From NCBI GenBank assembly GCA_017625535.1, contig JAGAKR010000018.1:62001-126000 (forward strand): 64,000 nucleotides of DNA. The letters are read 5' to 3'. The notes under the pieces are model-generated. The model was not told where the DNA came from and did no database searches. It saw only the letters and a list, made by a program, of their open reading frames with translations. How positions within the stretch are numbered: the first letter of the stretch is position 1; the number at the start of each line of letters is the position of its first letter. The position numbers were made by a program, and so were the translations under genes. This document shows positions 33,571 through 41,921 of this stretch, in pieces. This stretch comes from Bacteroidales bacterium (lineage in GTDB: Bacteria > Bacteroidota > Bacteroidia > Bacteroidales > UBA932).

Positions 33571-34038
33571 ATGAAGAGAAGCGTATTATTTTTGATTGCA
33601 GCCATGCTGCTTACATTTGCGGCACAGGCACAAGGTATCAACGGCTCAAGAAATGCCATTGGTATCAGAGGCGGATGGGGTGCAGAACTCTCTTACCAGA
33701 GGTACATTGCCCCTGAGAACAGGATTGAAGGTACAATTGGAGTAAACCGCTATGGTTTTTCTGTAGAAGGAGTGTATCAGTGGATGAATGATATACCATC
33801 CGAAGCACCGGGTGAATTCAAATGGTACGCAGGAGCAGGTATAGGCCTTGGTGACTGGGATTGTGACGATTTTGACAAAGGGTTCTCTGCAGGAATTCTT
33901 GGACAGATAGGCATTGAGTATGCTTTTCCAAAAGCACCTATAATGCTCTCATTGGATTACAGGCCAGGATTGTACTTTGCACCTGAATTCAATTTCGACT
34001 GGAGCGGATTTGCCCTTGGCCTGAGATTCTATTTCTAA
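33571..34038 (+). CDS. small outer-membrane beta-barrel protein
   Basis: A 155-residue protein with a signal peptide (cleavage after FAAQAQ). Its alternating strands (NAIGIRGGWGAELSYQRYI, EGTIGVNRYGFSVEGVYQW, FALGLRFYF) end in an aromatic terminal Phe, the outer-membrane insertion signal. It resembles OmpX/OmpW-sized eight-strand barrels. Met at 33571 is chosen; the open frame upstream overlaps the C_GCAxxG_C_C gene and is not conserved-looking. It is third in the operon and ends at a terminator. Confidence 0.8.
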   Translation: MKRSVLFLIAAMLLTFAAQAQGINGSRNAIGIRGGWGAELSYQRYIAPENRIEGTIGVNRYGFSVEGVYQWMNDIPSEAPGEFKWYAGAGIGLGDWDCDDFDKGFSAGILGQIGIEYAFPKAPIMLSLDYRPGLYFAPEFNFDWSGFALGLRFYF

Positions 34039-34060
34039 GCCGGAGGCAGACACAACCATA

Positions 34061-34099
34061 AAAAGAATGCGCACCTTTTTGACGGTGCGCATTTCTTTT
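34061..34099. terminator. bidirectional terminator
   Basis: AAAGAATGCGCACC paired with GGTGCGCATTTCTTT across an 8-base loop (34076-34083). The cca stop codon lies at its right edge. Confidence 0.88.
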
Positions 34100-35507
34100 A
34101 TAATCCAAGTTCTGCAGCCTTCCTCTCCATAAGGGCATATGCCTGCTCAAAATTGTTCTCAATCTCCCCTTCAAGGATAGCCTCCTTTACATACTCCTTT
34201 ATGATTCCTATTGCAGGCCCTGGAGGGATATTGTATTTCTGCATTATAATCTCACCTGTTATAGGGTTCTGGAAATTCCTTATGGCATCCTTGGCCTCAA
34301 CCTCCACAAGTTTCTCCCTTACCAATGCAAAATTCCTTTTGTGCTTCTGTACCAGTTTGTCATTCTTTGAGGTGATGTCGGCCTCGCAAAGTGTCATAAG
34401 GTCATCCACATCATCACCCGCATCAAAAAGCAGACGCCTTACCGCAGAATCTGTAACCTCCTCCTGGGCAAGGGCTATAGGGCGGAGATGCAGCTGCACA
34501 ATCTTCTGCACATATTTCATTTTCTCATTCAGAGGCATCTTCAACTGCTTGAACACCCCAGGAATCATCTTTCCACCTATGAAATCGTGGCTGTGGAATG
34601 TCCACCCCACCCCAGGTTCATATTTCTTTGTTGAAGGCTTCCCGATATCGTGCAGCAGGGCAGCCCACCTGAGCCACAGATTCTCTGTATTGGGGCATAT
34701 GTTGTCCAACACCTGCAGGGTATGGGCAAAAATGTCCTTATGCCCTTTGCCTTCCAGCGTCTCAACCCCCTTGAGCCTGCTTATCTGAGGAAGGAACTGT
34801 TCCAGCAGACCTGTATCCTCAAGCAGATAAAAGCCGGTTGAAGGTTTTGCAGCCTTCAGTATCTTGTTCAGTTCCTCAGCAATCCTTTCACGCGAAAGTA
34901 TTGAAAGCCTCTCCTTGTTGCGCCTTATGCTCTCCAGAGATTCCGGCACTATTGTAAAGCCCAACTGGGTTGCAAACCTTATGGCCCGTATCATCCTCAG
35001 GGGATCATCGGAATATGTGGTATCCGGATCCAGAGGAGTACGGATAAGTCCGTTGCGCAAATCCTCCATACCGTTGAAAGGATCAACCAAAGCACCATAA
35101 TCCTCCTCCTGAAGGCTGAATGCAAGGGCATTTATGGTAAAATCGCGCCTCTGCTGGTCCTCCTCCAGTGTTCCGTCCTCCACTATAGGCTTTCTGGACT
35201 CCCTCCTGTAAGACTCTTTCCTGGCCCCCACAAACTCTATCTCCATCCACTCATCAGAGCGTCTGTCTTCCCTGAAACGGAGCATTGCCGTTCCAAAATT
35301 CTTGAAGACCGAGAGTTTGCTGCCAACCCTTTTGGCCACCAGTTCCGCAAGGGCAATGCCGCTCCCCTCAACCACTATATCTATATCCTTGCAGGGCCTG
35401 CCAAGGAAACAGTCCCTCACATATCCTCCAATTACAAACGCCCTCACCCCCTGCTCTTTTGCGGCAGAGGACACTATCCTGAATATTTTGCTCTTCAAAT
35501 AATCCAT
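34098..35507 (-). CDS. cca: CCA tRNA nucleotidyltransferase with HD domain
   Basis: The enzyme that adds or repairs the 3' CCA of tRNA. The 469-residue protein (start MDYLKSKIF) has the class II nucleotidyltransferase motifs: [20 protein letters not shown], with the catalytic DxD, and [11 protein letters not shown]. The tRNA-binding helical region follows ([17 protein letters not shown]), and then an HD phosphohydrolase-like domain (LLHDIGKP). It lies 10 bases after the HsdR-N-like gene and shares its promoter. Bacteroidetes homologues usually have this multi-domain form. The 28 additional upstream codons would overlap the neighbour and are rejected. Confidence 0.93.
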   Translation of the reverse strand: MDYLKSKIFRIVSSAAKEQGVRAFVIGGYVRDCFLGRPCKDIDIVVEGSGIALAELVAKRVGSKLSVFKNFGTAMLRFREDRRSDEWMEIEFVGARKESYRRESRKPIVEDGTLEEDQQRRDFTINALAFSLQEEDYGALVDPFNGMEDLRNGLIRTPLDPDTTYSDDPLRMIRAIRFATQLGFTIVPESLESIRRNKERLSILSRERIAEELNKILKAAKPSTGFYLLEDTGLLEQFLPQISRLKGVETLEGKGHKDIFAHTLQVLDNICPNTENLWLRWAALLHDIGKPSTKKYEPGVGWTFHSHDFIGGKMIPGVFKQLKMPLNEKMKYVQKIVQLHLRPIALAQEEVTDSAVRRLLFDAGDDVDDLMTLCEADITSKNDKLVQKHKRNFALVREKLVEVEAKDAIRNFQNPITGEIIMQKYNIPPGPAIGIIKEYVKEAILEGEIENNFEQAYALMERKAAELGL

Positions 35508-35517
35508 TGTCCAAATG

Positions 35518-35916
35518 TCAGATGGAAGAGTAGAATGGTACATCTTCCACAAATTCATACTTCCCTTTCTCTTTATTGCAGCGGCACACATATGTAGTGC
35601 AGCCGTTGGTTATCACAAGATACGGCACACCAAGCACCACATTATATGCCATTATCTGGTCCAGCACCTCCCTGTCCAGTGCCACCTGAGGTGCCTTGCA
35701 CTCAACTATCATCTGTGGCTGCAGCCCCTTGTTGAATGCAACAATATCACACCTTAGACTCTTGCGCCCCAACTTTATCCCATATTCACTGGCCATAAGT
35801 TGAAGCGGCCAGTGTCGCTCCGTATGAAGCCACCCTATAAAGAACTGCCTTACCTGCTCCTCAGGTGTAAGGGCAACGTGTTTCTTTCGCAGGGGGTCAA
35901 ATACGGTTTTCTCCAT
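35518..35916 (-). CDS. solitary HsdR-N (PD-(D/E)XK) domain protein
   Basis: A 132-residue protein equal to only the N-terminal nuclease-type domain of type I restriction HsdR. The PD-(D/E)XK core is visible: RCDIVAFN (Asp), then MIVECKAP (ExK), then a QIMAYN helix. No helicase, HsdM or HsdS follows, so it is not a working type I system. Short solitary versions are conserved near replication and tRNA genes in Bacteroidetes, and a DNA repair or maintenance role is more likely. It is first gene of a two-gene operon with cca. Confidence 0.86.
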   Translation of the reverse strand: MEKTVFDPLRKKHVALTPEEQVRQFFIGWLHTERHWPLQLMASEYGIKLGRKSLRCDIVAFNKGLQPQMIVECKAPQVALDREVLDQIMAYNVVLGVPYLVITNGCTTYVCRCNKEKGKYEFVEDVPFYSSI

Positions 35917-35933
35917 AAAAACAATTTAAAGGA

Positions 35934-35966
35934 CAAATATACTAAAAAAGGGGGAGAGGGGCACAA
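35934..35966 (-). promoter_or_regulatory. promoter for HsdR-N/cca operon
   Basis: Minus strand -7 TATATTTG (complement of 35934-35941) with TTG 22 bases further upstream (complement of 35964-35966). It ends 17 bases before the start codon. Confidence 0.55.
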
Positions 35967-35968
35967 GC

Positions 35969-35995
35969 AAAAAAGGTTACCTGTGCAGGGTAACC
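35969..35995 (-). terminator. intrinsic terminator downstream of GH29 gene
   Basis: GGTTACC/GGTAACC stem (35975-35981 with 35989-35995). Read on the minus strand it is followed by six T. It lies about 130 bases beyond the fucosidase stop. The rest of 35996-36125 is AT-rich with only a short GCTT/AAGC hairpin near 36058-36070. Confidence 0.7.
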
Positions 35996-36125
35996 TCTTT
36001 CAAAATAACAAAAAACCTATTTATAAATTAATAGAAATAAGTACAAGAAATAAAATGTGCTTCGCTAAAGCAAAACAAATATAGTACTTTTTTATCTCAA
36101 CCAACAAAAAAATGTTAAAAAATTA

Positions 36126-38066
36126 TCAATTTTTACCGGATGCCTTTATTCTCGGATACACCAGGGCATTGAAAATATCCCTCCTCATTATCCTGTAGTG
36201 CGGCTTGTAAGTCTCTACATATCTGTTGCTATGGTGCACAACATATTTGCCATCCTTAATGAGACTGTCAATTGCCGCAGCATCCTTTCCATAGCCTACA
36301 ATTGTTGGCGCAGCCTTCTTAACTGCCTTCTTTATGAGTTTCCACTCCTGCATCCACTCATCAGTAACCTCAGGAACCGCCCCGCCTCCTGCAATGAATG
36401 CATCCGCAAACTCATCAAGAGTCATAAGCCCGTCGGCAACAACTGCAAGGCTCACCTGATAATAATTGTTCCTCCATCCGCAAGGGTCGTAATATCCTCT
36501 TCCCGACAAATATCCCTCCTGCTTCATCTCCTCCAGTTCCTGCTGGAGATACCTCACAACACCTTCCCTTTTTGCCATTATATGTGCCGGACCAAAATAA
36601 TCCTGGAAATTGTTCTTGTACACATCCTGCAGTGTAGCCTGGGGATATTTCTTCAGGAACCCGGCTACAGAGGCCTCCAATGCCTCATTGTCTACAGGAT
36701 CATATGTAAACTCCACCACCCTTATACCGTTGTCTGGAGCCCCCGCATTCCCAAGACTTATCCTTATGCCACCTTTAACTCTCCTGTATTCCAGATGTGT
36801 GCCTGCCGCATAATCCCTGCACTCCACAATATCTGTATCCTCCAGAGGCACAAACACTTCAGACGTATCCTTGAACACAAACAGGAAATTCCTGTGCCCT
36901 TTCCTTGTGGAAACTCCCCAAGGCTGCTCCGGCACTATGCCTGCTGTTGTGCCGTAGATTGTCTCCCCAAATTTCTCCATCCACCTGCCCATTGCCTCAA
37001 GACGCTGCAATGATTCGTCGGGAAGAGTGCCGTCTGGTCTTGGGCCTATATTAAGGAGAAGGTTTGCCCCCTTGGCCGCTGTCTGCACCAGGTATTTTAT
37101 AAGGAATTCCTCACTCTTGTATGTGGTGTCAGTTATCCTGTAGCCCCACGAACGGTTCATTGTCTGGCAGGTCTCCAAAGGGAGCACTGTACTTATTGCC
37201 TGCTCCGAATATCCGTAGAGGTTCTGGCCCGGGATATCCCTCTCAAAAATCTGTATATCCTCACCGGGGAACGGATCCATATGGTGGTTGTTGCCCACCA
37301 GACATCCGGGCTGGAGCTTGTGGATAAGTGCATATTGGTTATCAAGGTTCCAGGTCTCAGCCTTGAGGCCGTCCTCCTGTTTGTCTCGGTCCCACAGGCC
37401 GTCAAACCAAATTGCCCCAACAGGGCCATAGTTGGTGAGGAGTTCGGTAAGCTGCTGATCCATAAACTTCAGATAATTCTCATAAGCCCAGTTTGTCTGG
37501 AATTTTGATGAGTCCAGTTCAGGCAACTTCTTCCCCTGGAAATGGCCGGTACGCCCTGTCCCGCGGCCAGTACGCCCTACAGGATAATAATCTTCCCTCC
37601 CCCAATCTATGTGGGAATAGTAGATATGGAGCCTTATCCCCTGTTTGTGGCACTCCTGCGCTATCTCGGCCAAAATATCTCTTTTGAAAGGGGTGGCATC
37701 AACCACATTGTAGCCGCTTGCCTTGGTATTGAAGATAGAGAAGCCGTCGTGATGCCTTGATGTTATGCATATATACTTTGCTCCCGATCCTTTTATAGCC
37801 TTCACCCACTCTGCCGCATTGAACTTTGAAGGATAGAACCCTGCCGCCAGTTTCTCATACTCCTTGTAATTGATGTTCTTGTTGTGCATCACCCATTCCC
37901 CGTCCCCAAGCATTGAATAAATCCCCCAATGGATGAAAATTCCGAACCTCGCCTGGTCAAATTCCCTGCGCGAAGCCATATTCTGGGCCGACGGAATATA
38001 CTTTTCCTGTGAAAAAATTGGGAAAGATGTTAATAACATCAATAAAGCAAAAAATACAAATCTCAT
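36126..38066 (-). CDS. GH29 alpha-L-fucosidase with extra C-terminal domain
   Basis: A 646-residue exported glycosidase that releases alpha-L-fucose from glycans such as mucin O-glycans. The signal peptide ends FPIFSQ. The GH29 core includes RFGIFIHWGIYSM, ITSRHHDGFSIF and the nucleophile Asp222 in GAIWFDGLWD. After a beta-sandwich (to about 465) comes a helical domain of about 178 residues (469-646), with blocks ATLQDVYKNNFQDYFGPAH, GWRNNYYQVSL, KYVVHHSNRY and PHYRIMRRDIF. It is not part of normal GH29 enzymes and has no function known to me. The gene faces an aldo/keto reductase across a triple palindrome. Confidence 0.92.
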   Translation of the reverse strand: MRFVFFALLMLLTSFPIFSQEKYIPSAQNMASRREFDQARFGIFIHWGIYSMLGDGEWVMHNKNINYKEYEKLAAGFYPSKFNAAEWVKAIKGSGAKYICITSRHHDGFSIFNTKASGYNVVDATPFKRDILAEIAQECHKQGIRLHIYYSHIDWGREDYYPVGRTGRGTGRTGHFQGKKLPELDSSKFQTNWAYENYLKFMDQQLTELLTNYGPVGAIWFDGLWDRDKQEDGLKAETWNLDNQYALIHKLQPGCLVGNNHHMDPFPGEDIQIFERDIPGQNLYGYSEQAISTVLPLETCQTMNRSWGYRITDTTYKSEEFLIKYLVQTAAKGANLLLNIGPRPDGTLPDESLQRLEAMGRWMEKFGETIYGTTAGIVPEQPWGVSTRKGHRNFLFVFKDTSEVFVPLEDTDIVECRDYAAGTHLEYRRVKGGIRISLGNAGAPDNGIRVVEFTYDPVDNEALEASVAGFLKKYPQATLQDVYKNNFQDYFGPAHIMAKREGVVRYLQQELEEMKQEGYLSGRGYYDPCGWRNNYYQVSLAVVADGLMTLDEFADAFIAGGGAVPEVTDEWMQEWKLIKKAVKKAAPTIVGYGKDAAAIDSLIKDGKYVVHHSNRYVETYKPHYRIMRRDIFNALVYPRIKASGKN

Positions 38067-38083
38067 ATAATCAGAAAATTAAG

Positions 38084-38149
38084 TTACAATCGTGTCACGG
38101 GTACAGTTACAGTCGTGACACGACTGTACTTGTAGTCGTGTCACGGGTT
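38084..38149. promoter_or_regulatory. three 23-bp-spaced palindromic sites, candidate operator
   Basis: Three copies of a unit with core CGTGWCACG start at 38084 (TTACAATCGTGTCACGGG), 38107 (TTACAGTCGTGACACGAC) and 38130 (TTGTAGTCGTGTCACGGG), exactly 23 bases apart. The middle copy is a perfect 19-base palindrome (ACAGTCGTG-A-CACGACTGT). They sit in the 144-base divergent gap between the GH29 and aldo/keto reductase genes, closer to the fucosidase. Confidence 0.65.
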
Positions 38150-38210
38150 CACTATTGGTAAAAGTATAAATTTTTATTTAACTTTACAGCCATAATAAAC
38201 ATATAATTTT

Positions 38211-39569
38211 ATGGCACAGGAAGAAAAAAGAACCATTTCGCGCCGCGAAGCCCTTAAACACATAGGTTTTGGCGCCCTTGCAATAGCCGGAGGCTATTCA
38301 CTGATAACCAGTTGTAAAGGCAAAGTAAAAGATGAGGCTGCAAATGGCACTCTTGTTATGGCAACCAGAAAAGACAAAGGTACCGGCAGGGAGATTTCAT
38401 TGCTGGGATTCGGTTGTATGCGCTTCCCTACCTATGATACAGGTGAGACAAATGCAAGAGGCAGGAAGATTATGGCCATTGATATGGAGAAATCACAGGC
38501 TCTTGTAGACCACGCATATGCAAACGGAGTTACCCACTACGATACCGCTTGGAACTACCACAATGAGAAATCTGCAGTGGCTATCGGTGAACTTCTTAAG
38601 AAATACCCAAGGGAGAGCTTCACATTGGCAAACAAGATGCCGGGTTGGCTCATTACAGGTCCCGAGAAGGCCAAAGAACTGTTTGAGGAGCAGTTGAAGA
38701 GATGTGGTGTGGACTACTTCGATTATTATCTCTGCCACGCAATTTCAGAATTTGACGGTTATGAGAAACCGTACGAGACCAACGGTGGTTATGAGGTGCT
38801 TGCAAAAGAGAAGGAGGCTGGCAGGATTAAGAGACTGGGATTCTCATTCCACGGAGACCTTGAACTGTTCAAATATATCCTTGACAAACACCAGTGGGAT
38901 TTTGTACTGCTTCAGATAAACTATATTGACTGGGTAGACCAGAATGCAGAGGCCCTTTACAAGGAACTTGAGAGCAGAGGTATCCAGTGTATGGTTATGG
39001 AGCCTCTCAAAGGCGGTGCTCTTGCAAGCCTTACCCCAGATGCTGATGCAATCCTCAAAGAGGCTGCTCCTGACAAATCTGTTGCTTCATGGGCATTCCG
39101 TTATGTAGGTTCGCTTCCAAACGTGCTTACCGTATTGAGCGGTATGACAGAGATGGAGCACCTGAAAGACAACCTTGGCACATTCGGCAACTTCAAACCG
39201 CTTTCACCAGAGGAGAAAGTTGTTCTTGACAAGGCCATTGCAGAGTTCAGAAGATATGCACAGATAGGATGTACAGCCTGCAGATACTGTATGCCTTGTA
39301 AATATGGCGTGGATATTCCGGCAGTATTTGCAGCATACAACAAATGTGTGAAAGAGAGCAACATTCCGGATATGAAAGGTCCAAGGGACGGCAAGTTTGA
39401 AAAGAAGAAACGTGCATTCCTGGCTACATACAACAACACCGTACCTGAGGGTGCAAGGGCCGACAAGTGTATCGGTTGCGGAGCCTGCAAGTCTGCTTGT
39501 CCACAGAAACTTGATGTTCCTGAACTGATTACCCAGATAAAGGATATGGTAAAAGAACTTGAAGGCTGA
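38211..39569 (+). CDS. Tat-exported aldo/keto reductase with 4Fe-4S domain
   Basis: A 452-residue oxidoreductase. A twin-arginine signal (ISRREALKHIGFGALAIAGG) ends in a lipobox-like ITSC, so it may be exported folded and lipid-anchored. The AKR barrel has Asp/Tyr in HYDTAWNYHNE, Lys in ANKMPG and His in YLCHAIS. The C-terminus adds a ferredoxin-like part with GCTACRYCMPC (irregular cluster site) and CIGCGACKSACPQ. Bacteroidetes have many such enzymes; the substrate may be a sugar or aldehyde. It is divergent from GH29 and 11 bases before a serine hydrolase gene. Confidence 0.9.
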   Translation: MAQEEKRTISRREALKHIGFGALAIAGGYSLITSCKGKVKDEAANGTLVMATRKDKGTGREISLLGFGCMRFPTYDTGETNARGRKIMAIDMEKSQALVDHAYANGVTHYDTAWNYHNEKSAVAIGELLKKYPRESFTLANKMPGWLITGPEKAKELFEEQLKRCGVDYFDYYLCHAISEFDGYEKPYETNGGYEVLAKEKEAGRIKRLGFSFHGDLELFKYILDKHQWDFVLLQINYIDWVDQNAEALYKELESRGIQCMVMEPLKGGALASLTPDADAILKEAAPDKSVASWAFRYVGSLPNVLTVLSGMTEMEHLKDNLGTFGNFKPLSPEEKVVLDKAIAEFRRYAQIGCTACRYCMPCKYGVDIPAVFAAYNKCVKESNIPDMKGPRDGKFEKKKRAFLATYNNTVPEGARADKCIGCGACKSACPQKLDVPELITQIKDMVKELEG

Positions 39570-39580
39570 TCCTCTTCCCG

Positions 39581-40909
39581 ATGAAACGTCTTACAAGGTA
39601 TAAATACATCATCTTTACAGCTGTCATAGCCATTGTGGCTGTGATGGCTGTAAATTTATACAGTTCCGGCAGAGGAGACACAGCAGAGGAGGAGATTGCA
39701 GAGGAAGAGGTGCTCCCTACACCGCTCAACCACCTTATGGACAACTCAATGAGCGACCTTGAGGAGACTGAGAAATTTGATGCCGCCATAAGGCGTTTCA
39801 TGAGATATTGGGACATAAAGGGTGCGTCGTTTGCCCTTATGAAAAACGACAGCCTCATCTACGCCAAAGGATACGGCTACTCAGACATAAAGGACAGCAT
39901 AGAGTGTGAGGTAAAGAATGTCTTCAGGGTGGCATCCGTATCAAAACTTATAACCGCGGTTGCCATAATGAGGCTCTGCGAAACCGGGAAACTCACAACC
40001 CAGGATTTTGTTTTTGGCGAGGAGGGTATCCTGTGTGACTCGCTGTTCCTGAACTATCGGGATAAAAACATCAAAAAAATTACTGTTGAGCATCTGCTCA
40101 GGCACACAGGGGGATTTGCGAATCCTCACGGGGATGCGGCATTCAATACAGATCTGGTTGCCAAATATCTTGGGAAGGAACTGCCGCTGAGTATGGACGA
40201 TATGGTGCAGTACGCCACCAGGATAAGGCTGAGGGCAAGGCCAGGCGGATGGTTCAATTATTCCAATCTTGGATACATAATCCTTTCAAAAGTGGTGGAA
40301 AAGGCATCCGGAATGCCATATGAAATATATGTGAAGGATTCTGTCCTGGCCCCTATGGGGTGCTATGACATGCACCTGGCCAACAACTTCTCAGATGAAT
40401 TCCTGGAGAATGAGGTGAAATACTACGAGGTAAGGGAGGCTGAACCGGTCCCTGCCTATGATGGCTCGGATACACTTGTAATGAAGAGCCGCGGCGGAAA
40501 TGATGTGCACGGCCTCTATGGTGCAGGCGGATGGGTTGCATCACCTGTGGAACTGCTCAGATTTGTATCGGCAATAGACAATTGCCCGGTAAAAGAAGAG
40601 TTCCTGAGCCAGGAGAGCATAGACTTCATGACAATGTACAGCAAAAACTTCAAGCCTGCCGGATGGGCAACCGTAACATCAAGGGAGTGGATGAGGACAG
40701 GCTCAATGGCCGGCACCAGTGCCCTTATAAAAGCCCAGAAAGACGGATATACCTGGGTATTCATATCCAACAGTTCTTCGTGGACAGGCCCGGCACTTTC
40801 CCGACGGATGGGCAGAGACATTACCCGCGCCCTGCAGAGGGTAAAAAAATGGCCGGAGGTTGATTATTTCAATCTTGCTCCAGCCACAACTTTCCGGGAA
40901 AATTTCTGA
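39581..40909 (+). CDS. class-C beta-lactamase-like serine hydrolase
   Basis: A 442-residue exported hydrolase with an N-terminal membrane anchor (residues 9-27). The serine hydrolase motifs are SVSK (Ser119, Lys122) in VASVSKLITAV and the YSN triad element in FNYSNLGY; a late AGTSALI region closes the site. An acidic linker (EEEIAEEEV) follows the anchor. The family includes penicillin-binding-protein-like esterases and D-peptidases, and resistance function cannot be inferred. It is probably co-transcribed with the reductase (11-base gap). Its stop lies three bases from the convergent DUF4468 gene. Confidence 0.87.
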   Translation: MKRLTRYKYIIFTAVIAIVAVMAVNLYSSGRGDTAEEEIAEEEVLPTPLNHLMDNSMSDLEETEKFDAAIRRFMRYWDIKGASFALMKNDSLIYAKGYGYSDIKDSIECEVKNVFRVASVSKLITAVAIMRLCETGKLTTQDFVFGEEGILCDSLFLNYRDKNIKKITVEHLLRHTGGFANPHGDAAFNTDLVAKYLGKELPLSMDDMVQYATRIRLRARPGGWFNYSNLGYIILSKVVEKASGMPYEIYVKDSVLAPMGCYDMHLANNFSDEFLENEVKYYEVREAEPVPAYDGSDTLVMKSRGGNDVHGLYGAGGWVASPVELLRFVSAIDNCPVKEEFLSQESIDFMTMYSKNFKPAGWATVTSREWMRTGSMAGTSALIKAQKDGYTWVFISNSSSWTGPALSRRMGRDITRALQRVKKWPEVDYFNLAPATTFRENF

Positions 40910-40912
40910 GCC

Positions 40913-41911
40913 TTACTTGGCCCATACATTCACAATCTCACCCATATTGCTTGAAGGGAGTTTCCTGCACTCAATTATCATTGAGGCCTCTCCCGACGGT
41001 TTGCCGTCCTTGCCAGGATAAATCATAATCATATAGGTATCAGCGCCCTCCATAATGCGTGTAAAGCAACCCTGAAGAGCCTTGGCTGCCTCCACAAGTG
41101 GCTGCACAGGTTGTGCGGCTTTCACTGGCTCAGCGGCTTTTACAGGCACTGCCGGCTTCTCCGGTTGTACAGGTTGTACAGGTTTCTCTGGCTGTGCGGG
41201 TTGTACAGGTTTCTGCACCTCTGCAGGTTTTTCAGGCTGGGCCTGCTGTACAGATTGCTGAACGGCTTGCTGTACAGGTTGCTGTGCCTGCATCACCTGA
41301 GGCGCATTCTTCACAATCTCTGCAAGTCCCGCTTTTGTATAATACTTGAAAGTTTCATTGAATGACCCAAAAACCTCATCAACAAAATCCAATGTCTTCT
41401 TCCTGAATTTGCCGGTAATAGGGGTAAGTTTTGTCCCTTTCTTGTTCACCGCAAACTCATCAACAATATACTCCTCTGCGGTAATCCTGCGTGTTCCTGT
41501 ACCATCGTTGTAAACATACTTTACCCTGCTTATCTCCACGCTGCTCTCAGATACAGTATACCTGATGGTTAGGACATATGACATCTGGGCCGCATCATAG
41601 GCAATTGCATTGTCTGTAAACACCAGTTCCCTGTCACCCATTGCAACAATCTCACCCGGTGCAGATGAAATCACCCTGTTCTTTGCCACGTCAAAACCTG
41701 CAAGGTAAGTGTCAAGCCATTTCCGGGCCATTTCCCCTATCTTCTCCTGGGTGTTTCCATCCAGAATGGCAACATTATTGGTAAATACCACGTGTCCGTC
41801 AATTACAGGTACCGCATCCTTTGCCAGGTACCTGCCCATATCTCCGCTGTTCAACTGGGCATATGCAACACCGGAAACAGCCATAAATAACAATAGAAAC
41901 AGTTTTCTCAT
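40913..41911 (-). CDS. DUF4468-domain exported protein with P/Q/V repeats
   Basis: A 332-residue exported protein (signal peptide to about VAYAQ). Residues about 30-180 form a DUF4468-type domain with a TBP-like fold pattern (VVFTNNVAILDG, YVLTIRYTVSESSVEI). Residues about 208-272 are low-complexity repeats built on QPVQQ and QPEKPVQPV, coded by bases about 41095-41290. A short C-terminal domain follows (CFTRIMEG, YMIMIYPG). The repeat probably acts as a flexible envelope spacer. It lies 10 bases after the S41 protease and may be its partner. Confidence 0.75.
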   Translation of the reverse strand: MRKLFLLLFMAVSGVAYAQLNSGDMGRYLAKDAVPVIDGHVVFTNNVAILDGNTQEKIGEMARKWLDTYLAGFDVAKNRVISSAPGEIVAMGDRELVFTDNAIAYDAAQMSYVLTIRYTVSESSVEISRVKYVYNDGTGTRRITAEEYIVDEFAVNKKGTKLTPITGKFRKKTLDFVDEVFGSFNETFKYYTKAGLAEIVKNAPQVMQAQQPVQQAVQQSVQQAQPEKPAEVQKPVQPAQPEKPVQPVQPEKPAVPVKAAEPVKAAQPVQPLVEAAKALQGCFTRIMEGADTYMIMIYPGKDGKPSGEASMIIECRKLPSSNMGEIVNVWAK

Positions 41912-41921
41912 ATCTGTAAAT

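Noticed and set aside
35518..35916. Type I restriction system
   Set aside because: Only the HsdR N-terminal nuclease-like domain is present, with no helicase, methylase or specificity gene.
39581..40909. Antibiotic-resistance beta-lactamase
   Set aside because: SxxK and YxN motifs are shared with many serine esterases and peptidases; nothing specific to resistance enzymes is visible.
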